From the NCBI GenBank assembly GCA_963831645.1, contig CAWHQZ010000014.1, positions 124,001 through 188,000 of the forward strand: 64,000 bases of DNA, in the 5' to 3' direction. Under the pieces are notes generated by a model. It was not told where the DNA came from. It was given only the letters and a program-made list of their open reading frames with translations, and did not search any database. The position numbers and the translations under genes were made by a program. Source of the stretch: CAWHQZ01 sp963831645 (lineage in GTDB: Bacteria; Pseudomonadota; Alphaproteobacteria; Rhizobiales; Aestuariivirgaceae). Below are positions 52,282 to 59,762 of this stretch, piece by piece. Numbering within the stretch: the stretch's first letter is position 1; each line of letters starts with the position of its first letter.

Positions 52282-52282
52282 C

Positions 52283-54481
52283 ATGTTGGCTCATCTCATG
52301 ACACGCACTACAGCTCTGCAAACGACGCGCCGCTCCTTTGTCCTGGGCGCCACCGCGGTGGGCGCCAGCCTGGTAATCGGCTTCCGACCGGCGCACGCTG
52401 CCGGCACTCAGGCCGGCGGCCCCGCTGCACCGGTTCAGCCGCTCGAGGCGTATATCCGCATCGCTCCAGACAACAGGGTCACCATCCTGTCGTCGCAGTT
52501 CGACATGGGCCAGGGCTCCTATTTCGGCATCGCCACCCTGGTGAATGAAGAACTCGACGCCGCATGGTCGGATATCGATGTGATCGGCGGCCACGGCAAT
52601 CCGGCCCTCTACGGCAACCTCGCGTGGGGCGGCGCTGCCCAGGGCACCGGTGGTTCGACCTCGATGGCGTCGTCCTGGGAGCGGTATCGCAAAGCGGGCG
52701 CCGCAGCCCGCGTGTTGCTCGTTGCCGCGGCGGCTGCCGAATGGAACGTTCCCGTCGCCGAGATCAGGGCGGAGAAGGGAAGGCTCACCCACGGGTCGGG
52801 CAAGACGGCAACCTATGGCGCCATGGCGGGACAGGCTGCGGCGATGGTGGTCCCTGCGGAGGTGCCACTGAAGGCGAAGGAGGCATGGACCCAGATCGGA
52901 TCCGCCGATCTCAAACGCCATGACACGGCCGGCAAGACCAACGGGACGCAAGCCTACACAATCGATGTGAAGCTTCCGGGCATGTTGACGGCGGTCATGA
53001 TTCATCCGCCCCGGTTTGGCGGCAAAGTGAAGTCGTTCGACGGCAGCAAGGCCAAGGCGATGGCGGGCGTGGTCGATGTGGTCGCAACCCCGCGCGGCGT
53101 GGCGGTCGTCGGAGAGCATATGTGGGCGGCCCTGCAGGCTCGTGATCAGGTGACCGTCGAATGGGATGAGGCAGGGGCCGAGAAACGGGGCTCGGCAGAG
53201 ATCCTCAGCAGCTATCGTGAAACTGCCGCCAAACCCGGCAAGGCCACGGCGCGCAACGACGGCGATGCGGCCACGGGCTTCGCAGCCGCCGTCAGGACCC
53301 TGGAAGCGACCTACGAGTTTCCCTATCTCGCCCATGCCGCGCTCGAGCCGCTCAATGCCGTCGCCCGGATGAGCGGCGACCTGCTCGAAATCTGGGCCGG
53401 TCACCAGATACCGGATCTTTATCAGTTTGCCGCTTCCCAGATGGCCGGCATCGCGCCCGATAAAGTCAAGCTGCATGTCATGAAGACCGGCGGCGGTTAT
53501 GGCCGTCGCGCGGTGACCGATGCCGACGTGATCGTCGAGTCGGTTGCCGTGGCCAAGGCGCTCGGCTGGAAATATCCGGTCAAGGTGCAATGGACCCGCG
53601 AGAACGACATGCAGGGTGGGCGCTATCGCCCCGCCTACGTTCACCGGGTAAAGGCAGGCCTCGACAAGGATGGCAAGCTGACAGCCTGGCAGAACCACAT
53701 CGTCGGCCAGTCGATCCTCAAGGGTACGCCGTTCGAGCAGAGCATGGTCACCCACGGCATCGACCTCACCTCGGTCGAGGGCGCTGCGAACATTCCCTAT
53801 GACATCGCCAACATGAAGGTCGAGCTCACGACAATGGATGCCGGCGTGCCGGTGCTGTGGTGGCGGTCGGTCGGCTCCACCCACACTGCCTACGCGGTCG
53901 AGACCTTCCTCGACGAGGTGGCCGAGGCCGCCGGCAAGGACCCGGTCGAGTTTCGCCTCGGCATGCTGGGCAAGCACCCCCGCCATGCCGCCGTCCTCAG
54001 GCTCGCGGCGGAAAAGTCAGGTTGGGGCGAGGCGCTTCCCTCCGGCCGGTTCCGCGGCATCGCGCTGGCGGAATCCTTCAACACCATCGTCGCCCAGGTC
54101 GTGGAAATCTCCATGGGCGGCGGTGGACAGGTGAAGGTCGAACGGGTAGTCGCTGCCCTGGATTGCGGAATTGCCGTAAATCCCGACCAGGTGAAGGCGC
54201 AAGTCGAGGGCGGCGTGGGCTTCGGGCTTGGCGCCGTCCTGCAGGAAGAACTGTCGCTCACCGACGGCAGGGTCGACCAGGCGAACTATGATCTCTACAC
54301 ACCCCTGCGCATCGACCAGATGCCCAAAGTCGAGGTGCACATCGTCCCATCCGACGCGGCCCCGACCGGCGTTGGCGAGCCGGGCGTGCCTCCGGTGGGG
54401 CCGGCGCTGGCCAACGCCGTCTATGCCGCGACAGGCAAGCGGGTGCGGGTGCTGCCGCTTTCGAAAGGCTTGTCGGCCTGA
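52283..54481 (+). CDS. iorB: Molybdopterin-binding subunit of a xanthine-oxidase-family oxidoreductase (IorB-like)
   Basis: 732 aa. A twin-arginine signal, TTRRSFVLGATAVGASLVIG ending at HAA, shows periplasmic export. The Mo-cofactor domains include SQFDMGQGSYFGIATLVNEE, GGAAQGTGGSTSMASSWERY, GGGYGRRAVTDADVIVESVA, LWWRSVGSTHTAYAVETFLD, and the active-site Glu in GVGEPGVPPVGPALANAVYA. This is the two-subunit isoquinoline 1-oxidoreductase/aldehyde dehydrogenase type, where electrons pass to cytochromes. ATG 52283 follows GGAGG; an upstream in-frame ATG (52253) would overlap iorA. A truncated tungstate/molybdate-type importer lies downstream. Confidence 0.93.
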   Translation: MLAHLMTRTTALQTTRRSFVLGATAVGASLVIGFRPAHAAGTQAGGPAAPVQPLEAYIRIAPDNRVTILSSQFDMGQGSYFGIATLVNEELDAAWSDIDVIGGHGNPALYGNLAWGGAAQGTGGSTSMASSWERYRKAGAAARVLLVAAAAAEWNVPVAEIRAEKGRLTHGSGKTATYGAMAGQAAAMVVPAEVPLKAKEAWTQIGSADLKRHDTAGKTNGTQAYTIDVKLPGMLTAVMIHPPRFGGKVKSFDGSKAKAMAGVVDVVATPRGVAVVGEHMWAALQARDQVTVEWDEAGAEKRGSAEILSSYRETAAKPGKATARNDGDAATGFAAAVRTLEATYEFPYLAHAALEPLNAVARMSGDLLEIWAGHQIPDLYQFAASQMAGIAPDKVKLHVMKTGGGYGRRAVTDADVIVESVAVAKALGWKYPVKVQWTRENDMQGGRYRPAYVHRVKAGLDKDGKLTAWQNHIVGQSILKGTPFEQSMVTHGIDLTSVEGAANIPYDIANMKVELTTMDAGVPVLWWRSVGSTHTAYAVETFLDEVAEAAGKDPVEFRLGMLGKHPRHAAVLRLAAEKSGWGEALPSGRFRGIALAESFNTIVAQVVEISMGGGGQVKVERVVAALDCGIAVNPDQVKAQVEGGVGFGLGAVLQEELSLTDGRVDQANYDLYTPLRIDQMPKVEVHIVPSDAAPTGVGEPGVPPVGPALANAVYAATGKRVRVLPLSKGLSA

Positions 54482-54923
54482 ACTTCAGATCTTCGACATC
54501 GTCTGCGTCATCCCATCGACTGATGCGCATCCCTTGCGGTATGCGGATCTTGCGATCATTGGTCAGAAATACCGTACAGCCTGCCGCGTGCGCCGTGGCG
54601 ACGTGAATGGCATCCGGCAGCTTGAGCGTCGAGCTCGCCCGTAGACGAGCGGCGTCGAGCAGGATGCCGCGGGTGACTGGAACGACCGGAAAGCCGGGTC
54701 GACCGTCGAGAAAAGTCAAGTAAGCTTCGACCGCCGCGAGGTCCTCGTCCGCCAGCGGCTTGATGAGGCATTCGGGCAGCGTCAGTTCACTGGTCGTCGC
54801 GGCGATCTCGGAGGTGTCGATCTTTTCAACGAACCGTTTCTGCGCCTGGCCGAAGCTCGCGGTCGCTTCGAGGATCGAGATCACTACATTGGCGTCAAGG
54901 TAGTAGAGCGGTGGCTTGGCCAC
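54258..54923 (-). CDS. PIN-domain toxin (VapC-like)
   Basis: The PIN fold covers the first 140 residues: PPLYYLDANVVISILEATAS (first Asp), TSELTLPECLIKPLADEDLA (Glu), LKLPDAIHVATAHAAGCTVF (Asp), LTNDRKIRIP (Asp). All four catalytic acids are present. The domain ends near 54500; the frame then stays open antisense to the end of iorB until 54258, which may be a lost-stop extension. The antitoxin upstream is only a C-terminal fragment. The toxin domain could therefore be unguarded or silent. Confidence 0.75.
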   Translation of the reverse strand: MAKPPLYYLDANVVISILEATASFGQAQKRFVEKIDTSEIAATTSELTLPECLIKPLADEDLAAVEAYLTFLDGRPGFPVVPVTRGILLDAARLRASSTLKLPDAIHVATAHAAGCTVFLTNDRKIRIPQGMRISRWDDADDVEDLKFRPTSLSKAAAPAPACLSRHRRRWPAPAPPEARPARQRRSGPRRMGRCAPRLWASGRCAGVCRDHSSPGRPCRR

Positions 54924-54926
54924 CGA

Positions 54927-54990
54927 TCAGCGGTCCCATTCGTCGCGCAGGCTTTGCACGTAGGCGACGATCTCGTCGCGCGTACGTAAG
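54927..54990 (-). pseudogene. Antitoxin C-terminal fragment paired with PIN toxin
   Basis: LRTRDEIVAYVQSLRDEWDR then a stop, 4 bp before the PIN gene's start. It is the likely tail of the cognate antitoxin; upstream it meets the tungstate ABC ATPase fragment near 54990, so the DNA-binding part is lost. Confidence 0.45.
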
Positions 54991-55379
54991 CGATGCCACG
55001 ATTGCCCGGCTGCTCGATCAGGTCGGGCTCGCGGAGTTGGCCGACCGCCCCGCCCGCAAGCTCTCGGGCGGCGAGCAGCAGCGCCTGGCGCTCGCCCGCG
55101 CGCTCGCCCGCGATCCCGAGGTTCTGTTTCTCGACGAGCCGACGGCGAGCCTCGATCCCGCCAGACCATGGCGGTAGAGATCATCATTACGCGCGTGGCC
55201 GACCGCGGTGTCAAAATCGTCATGGCCACGCACGACATCGGCGAGGCGAAACGGATTGCGGGCGACGTCGTTTTCCTCGTGCGCGGGAAACTCGTCGAGC
55301 AGACCCCATCCAGCCAGTTCTTCCATCACCCCGAAGCGGGGAAGCAAGCCGCTTTCTCGCCGGTGAGCTCGTTCTCTAG
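54990..55379 (+). pseudogene. tupC: Tungstate-type ABC transporter ATPase, N-terminally deleted
   Basis: Residual second half of an ABC ATPase: LLDQVGLAELADRPARKLSG then GEQQRLALARALARDPEVLF, Walker B LDEPTASLDPA, and in a second frame ITRVADRGVKIVMATHDIGE and IAGDVVFLVRGKLVEQTPSS. It ends FLAGELVL. Walker A and Q-loop are missing; the left edge meets an antitoxin relic. Assignment to the tungstate (TupC) group rests on the THDIGEAKRI form and on the TupA-like start that follows. Non-functional. Confidence 0.65.
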
Positions 55380-55400
55380 ATCACGACAGGAGACCATGAA

Positions 55401-55535
55401 ATGCGCCTTCGAACCTTCGCCATGACGATCATCGCGGTCGGCACGCTCGGCACTTCTTCCCTGGCGCAGGACAAGTCGATTGTCGTCGCTTCAACGACTT
55501 CAACCCAGGATTCGGGTCTCTTCAGTCACATTCTG
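55401..55535 (+). pseudogene. tupA: Tungstate-binding protein TupA, N-terminal fragment
   Basis: The signal peptide LRTFAMTIIAVGTLGTSSLA is followed by QDKSIVVASTTSTQDSGLFS then HIL, the hallmark start of TupA/WtpA-like tungstate/molybdate-binding proteins (oxyanion-binding TTST). Immediately afterwards the sequence becomes ISAs1-type element DNA, and no later part of TupA resumes beyond the element. The loss is therefore insertion plus deletion, not simple interruption. Confidence 0.7.
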
Positions 55536-56611
55536 GATCGCCTCCGAGCGCAGCTATCCGGGGCAGCCGCGCTTCAAGGTGGTTTATCCGCTCGGTGAAG
55601 TGCTGCGTTGTGTCTGCTGGCGGTACTGGGCGGAGCTGAGACGTTCGTCGATATCGCGCGGTTTGGCGAGAAGAAGATCGGGCCTTTGCGTCGGTTCCGG
55701 CCGTTTCGCGATGGCATGCACCCCTCGATATTTTGCGACGCTCGACGCCGAGGAATTCCAGCGCTGCTTCGTTTCTGGGTTGCGGCGCTGACCTGCGTGC
55801 CGGCCGATGTGATCGCCATCGATGGCAAGACGCTGCGCCGTTCCTATCAGAAGAAAGGCGCCAAAGCGCCGATCCACATGGTTTCGGCCTTCGCGGCGCG
55901 CCAGCGGCTGGTGCTCGGGCAGGTCAAAGTGGCGGAAAAATCCAACGAAATCGTCGCCATCCCTGCCCTCCTCGAGATGATGGCGATCGAGGGTGCAATT
56001 GTGACCATCGACGCGATGGGCTGCCAGCGCGACATCGCTCAGAAAATCCTCGATAAGAAAGCCGACTATATCCTCGCGCTCAAAGGCAACCAAGGCGCAC
56101 TACACGGGGATGTCGAGATTTTTGCTGCCGAGCAGAAGGCCAACGGCTTCCAGGACACGAAGGTCAGCCGTCATCAGACAGTCGATGGCGATCACGGGCG
56201 CATCGAAACCAGAACCTACACCGCGATCCATGATGTCGCCTGGGTGCAGGAACGCCACGATTGGCCGGGATTGCAAGGCGTCGTCGTGGTCGAGAGCACC
56301 CGCGAAATCGGTGACAAAGTGGAGCGCGAGACGCGCTTTTACATCACCTCCTGGTGTGGCTGGCCTGCCAACTCGGGCCGGCCATCCGCAGCCATTGGGC
56401 CATCGAAAATAGCCTGCACTGGGTGATGGACATGATCTTCCGCGATGACGAATTCCGCATCCGCACCGATCACGCCCCGGCCAATTTCACCACCCTAAAG
56501 CACATGGCCCACAACCTCATCCGAAAAGCGCCGAGCAAAGACTCCCTGCGTCTCAAACGCAAAGTCACCGCTTGGGACGATGACTTCCTCGCAAGCCTCA
56601 TCGCCGCATGA
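55536..56611 (+). mobile_element. ISAs1 family element with broken transposase
   Basis: Transposase segments are YPGQPRFKVVYPLGEVL, LLAVLGGAETFVDIARFGEK, FATLDAEEFQRCF, DVIAIDGKTLRRSYQKKGAK (first catalytic Asp), IVTIDAMGCQRDIAQKILDK (second Asp), LALKGNQGALHGDVE, and, after another shift, SHWAIENSLHWVMDMIFRDD (final Glu). They span three frames with changes near 55600, 55785 and 56360 and a small deletion near 55735. ISAs1-family identity is clear; the element is inactive. Terminal inverted repeats were not identified by eye. Confidence 0.82.
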
Positions 56612-56660
56612 TTTATTCACCCGATTCCCCTGCGCCGAGCGCCAGTGCTTGTCGCCCCGA

Positions 56661-56690
56661 GCCGGCGCTGAAGCGTAGCGCTTCCGGCGT
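56661..56690 (-). terminator. Hairpin downstream of etfA
   Basis: GAAGCG-TAG-CGCTTC (56670-56684), extended by partly paired GCCGG/CCGGC arms, lies just past the etfA stop on the minus strand. It fits a terminator stem for the etfB-etfA transcript; the U-run is weak. Confidence 0.45.
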
Positions 56691-57631
56691 CACTTCGCCA
56701 GCTTCGCCAGCTCGCTGTCGAGTTCGGGCACGGCCTGGAACAGGTCGGCGACGAGGCCGAGGTCGGCGACCTGGAAAATCGGCGCTTCCTCGTCCTTGTT
56801 GATGGCGACGATGATCTTGGAGTCCTTCATGCCCGCCAGATGCTGGATGGCGCCGGAAATGCCGACCGCGATGTAAAGGTCGGGGGCCACCACCTTTCCC
56901 GTCTGGCCGACCTGATAGTTGTTGGGCACATAGCCCGCATCTACTGCGGCGCGCGAGGCGCCCACCGCCGCACCCAAGCGGTCGGCCACCTTGTCCAGAA
57001 GCTTGAAGTTTTCGCCGTTCTGCATGCCGCGGCCACCGGAGATGATGATGCGGGCGGAAGTGAGCTCGGGCCGGTCCGTTTTCGAAAGGTTTTCACCCTG
57101 ATAGGACGAAAGACCGGGATCGGCCGCGGCGGCCACCGACTCGACGGCCGCCGAGCCCGTTTCGGGTGTGGCCGGAAATGCGGCCGTGCGGACCGTCACC
57201 ACCTTCTTGGGGTCCATCGCCTGCACGGTCTGGACCGCATTGCCGGCATAAACCAACCGCACGAAGGTGTCGGGCGACTTGACTTCGGAAATGTCGGAGA
57301 CCTGCATCACGTCGAGCAGCGCGGCAACGCGCGGCATGTAGTTCTTGCCGTTCGTGGTGGCCGGCGCGACGATGTGCTCATAAGGACCGGCCAGCGACTC
57401 GATCAGCGCCGCCATCGGCTCAGCCAAGGGACGTTCAAGCGCTGCGCTCTCGGCATGCAGGACCTTGCTCACTCCCGAAAGTCTGGCGGCCTGGCTCGCA
57501 GCGGCTGCGGCGGCCTTGCCCGCTACCAGAACGTGCACATCGCTGCCCATCTGCAGCGCGGCGGAAAGCGCTTTGTGAGTGGCGTCCTTGAGCGCTGTGT
57601 TGTCGTGTTCGGCAATCAGCAGGACGGACAT
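56690..57631 (-). CDS. etfA: Electron transfer flavoprotein subunit alpha
   Basis: 313 aa. N-terminal domain MSVLLIAEHDNTALKDATHK. The C-terminal FAD domain has ARIIISGGRGMQNGENFKLL, then GASRAAVDAGYVPNNYQVGQ, TGKVVAPDLYIAVGISGAIQ and HLAGMKDSKIIVAINKDEEA, the ETF-alpha signature. Accepts electrons from acyl-CoA and N-methyl dehydrogenases and passes them to ETF-quinone oxidoreductase. It could also serve the dimethylglycine/sarcosine-type dehydrogenase upstream in this genome (inference). Follows etfB by 2 bp. Confidence 0.95.
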   Translation of the reverse strand: MSVLLIAEHDNTALKDATHKALSAALQMGSDVHVLVAGKAAAAAASQAARLSGVSKVLHAESAALERPLAEPMAALIESLAGPYEHIVAPATTNGKNYMPRVAALLDVMQVSDISEVKSPDTFVRLVYAGNAVQTVQAMDPKKVVTVRTAAFPATPETGSAAVESVAAAADPGLSSYQGENLSKTDRPELTSARIIISGGRGMQNGENFKLLDKVADRLGAAVGASRAAVDAGYVPNNYQVGQTGKVVAPDLYIAVGISGAIQHLAGMKDSKIIVAINKDEEAPIFQVADLGLVADLFQAVPELDSELAKLAK

Positions 57632-57633
57632 GG

Positions 57634-58380
57634 CTACAACGCTCCCGCTTCCCTGAGCTTGGCCACGAGCTCGGAGACCGACTTCACTTTCACTCCGGCC
57701 AGGCGTTTGGGCGGCTCTTCGGTCCGGACGATCTTCAGCCGCGGCGTCACGTCGACGCCGTAGTCGGCCGGCGTTTTCTCCTCCAGCGGCTTCTTCTTCG
57801 CCTTCATGATGTTGGGCAGCGATGCATAGCGCGGCTGATTGAGGCGCAGGTCAGTGGTCACCACCAGCGGCAAGCTGGCCTTGATGGTCTGCAGTCCGCC
57901 ATCGATTTCGCGGGTCACCAGCGCTTCCGAGCCGTTGATCTCCAGCTTCGAAGCGAAGGTCGCCTGGGGACGGCTGAGGAGTGCCGCCAGCATCTGGCCC
58001 GTCTGGTTGCAGTCATCGTCGATCGCCTGCTTGCCGAGAATCACGAGGTCGGGACTTTCGGCTGCAACCACGGCCTTCAGGATCTTGGCGACGCCGAGTG
58101 GTTCGATGTAAGCGTCGTGCTTGACCAGGATGGCGCGGTCGGCGCCCATGGCCAGTGCGGTGCGCAATGTTTCCTGGGCCTGGGCGGGTCCAATCGACAC
58201 GGCGATCACCTCGGTGGCCTTGCCTGCTTCCCTGAGGCGTATCGCCTCTTCGACGGCGATCTCGTCGAACGGGTTCATCGACATCTTGACGTTGGCAAGC
58301 TCGACACCCGAACCATCGGCTTTCACGCGGATCTTGACGTTGAAGTCGACGACCCGTTTCACGGCGACCAGGATTTTCAT
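57634..58380 (-). CDS. etfB: Electron transfer flavoprotein subunit beta
   Basis: 248 aa from ATG 58380 (MKILVAVKRVVDFNVKIRVK). Typical blocks are NPFDEIAVEEAIRLREAGKA, MGADRAILVKHDAYIEPLGV, LVILGKQAIDDDCNQTGQML and the C-terminal MKAKKKPLEEKTPADYGVDV. Binds AMP and interacts with partner dehydrogenases via the recognition loop. A longer frame to 58416 adds unconserved residues. Operon etfB-etfA, usually followed by hbd in Rhizobiales; here the second island intervenes. Confidence 0.95.
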   Translation of the reverse strand: MKILVAVKRVVDFNVKIRVKADGSGVELANVKMSMNPFDEIAVEEAIRLREAGKATEVIAVSIGPAQAQETLRTALAMGADRAILVKHDAYIEPLGVAKILKAVVAAESPDLVILGKQAIDDDCNQTGQMLAALLSRPQATFASKLEINGSEALVTREIDGGLQTIKASLPLVVTTDLRLNQPRYASLPNIMKAKKKPLEEKTPADYGVDVTPRLKIVRTEEPPKRLAGVKVKSVSELVAKLREAGAL

Positions 58381-58425
58381 TGGGTTCCTTTTTCGCGCCC
58401 CGCTATAGCGGCTCACATGCGCCAG

Positions 58426-59115
58426 TCAAGGAGCACGGCCGACGGCGAGGCGCGAGCGCAGAACCAGCGTCAACAGAAAGCCGGTGGCAAAGCCGCCGAT
58501 ATGCGCCCACCAGGCTACCGAGACATCGCTGGGGGGCGACAGGTAAAGGCTCGCGAACTGCACGATGAGCCAGCCGACCAGGACATACAGCGCCGGCACC
58601 GGCAGTGGCACGCGCATGAACAGCAGGATCCAGATGCGCGCCCTGGGATAAAGAACGAGGTAGGCGCCGAGAACCCCGCCGACAGCGCCGGAAGCGCCGA
58701 TGAGCGGCGCATCGGACAGCGGTGCAACCAGGGTGTGCGCCAAGGCTGCGCCGATCGCACACAGGAGATAAAAGAGCAGGAATGCGCCGTGGCCGAAGGC
58801 ATCTTCGATGTTGTCGGCGAACACCCAGAGGAACAGCATGTTGACAATGAGGTGCAGCCAGCCACCATGCAGAAAGGCGTACGTCACGTAGGTGAGGGGA
58901 GCCGGTATCTGATCGGCGCCGGCGATGGCCGAGCCCGGGTCCGTGACGTCGAGCGGGACGACGCCATAGGCGGCCGCCAGCGCGTACATCGAGGCCTCCG
59001 TAGCGCCGAAATGAGTGATGAGAAATATGAGCGTGTTCAGGACGATGATCGCTCCCGTCACCCACTGAAAGCGGATCATGCGCAAGGGTGTGTTGTCGTG
59101 GAGCGGTATGAACAC
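58426..59115 (-). CDS. Rhomboid family intramembrane serine protease
   Basis: 229 aa, six hydrophobic segments. The active-site Ser lies in LIGASGAVGGVLGAYLVLYP (GASG) and the catalytic His in WWAHIGGFATGFLLTLVL. The oxyanion/loop region HGGWLHLIVNMLFLWVFADN has the expected HxxxN. N-terminus MFIPLHDNTPLRMIRFQWVT is cytoplasmic. Neighbours adenosyltransferase and etfB, a conserved order in Rhizobiales; substrate unknown. Complete. Confidence 0.93.
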   Translation of the reverse strand: MFIPLHDNTPLRMIRFQWVTGAIIVLNTLIFLITHFGATEASMYALAAAYGVVPLDVTDPGSAIAGADQIPAPLTYVTYAFLHGGWLHLIVNMLFLWVFADNIEDAFGHGAFLLFYLLCAIGAALAHTLVAPLSDAPLIGASGAVGGVLGAYLVLYPRARIWILLFMRVPLPVPALYVLVGWLIVQFASLYLSPPSDVSVAWWAHIGGFATGFLLTLVLRSRLAVGRAP

Positions 59116-59119
59116 GGGG

Positions 59120-59698
59120 CTACGAGCTCTGGGTCTCGCCGGGCCGCCATAGAATATCGCCGGCGCCCGCCGCGTTGACCCACCGGCTGGCGACGAACAG
59201 GAAGTCGGACAGGCGGTTCATGTACAGGAGCACCTCGCGGCCGACTTTTTCGCCGCGCCGCTGCGCAAGCGCCACGATCGCCCGCTCGGCGCGCCGGCAT
59301 ACGGTCCGGCAGAGATGGAGATGGGCCGCTGCCGGATGACCGCCCGGCAGTACGAACGAGCGCAAGGGTTTCAGGTCGGCATTGAGAAGGTCTATCTCAC
59401 GCTCCAGCCGCTCCACTTGTTCGACGGTCACCCGGAGCGTCGGTCCGACGCGGCGCGAGGTCGGCATGCACAGATCGGCGCCGACATCGAACAGCTCGTT
59501 CTGGATTCGCTGCAGCATGCGATCAAGCTCGGGAAGAACGGCGGTATGGAGGCGCGCCAGTCCCACCGCGGCGTTGGTCTCGTCGACGCTGCCGTAGGCT
59601 TCGATGCGCGGGTGTGTCTTGGACAGGCGCTTGCCGGTGCCGAGCGCGGTGGTGCCCTTGTCGCCGGTTCGCGTATAGATGCGGTTCAGGACCACCAT
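59120..59698 (-). CDS. Cob(I)alamin adenosyltransferase, PduO type
   Basis: 192 aa. Transfers adenosyl from ATP to cobalamin. N-terminal ATP motif RIYTRTGDKGTTALGTGKR, then EAYGSVDETNAAVGLARLH, QNELFDVGADLCMP, and the C-terminal RTVCRRAERAIVALAQRRGE and MNRLSDFLFVASRW signature. Produces the cofactor needed by the class II reductase NrdJ at 36444. It is 4 bp upstream of the rhomboid gene on the same strand. Complete. Confidence 0.95.
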   Translation of the reverse strand: MVVLNRIYTRTGDKGTTALGTGKRLSKTHPRIEAYGSVDETNAAVGLARLHTAVLPELDRMLQRIQNELFDVGADLCMPTSRRVGPTLRVTVEQVERLEREIDLLNADLKPLRSFVLPGGHPAAAHLHLCRTVCRRAERAIVALAQRRGEKVGREVLLYMNRLSDFLFVASRWVNAAGAGDILWRPGETQSS

Positions 59699-59762
59699 GA
59701 GCCTCAGTGGTAGACAAATTCTCAGGATCTGGGAATAGGACGTGCAGCCGCCGGAAGCGCCG

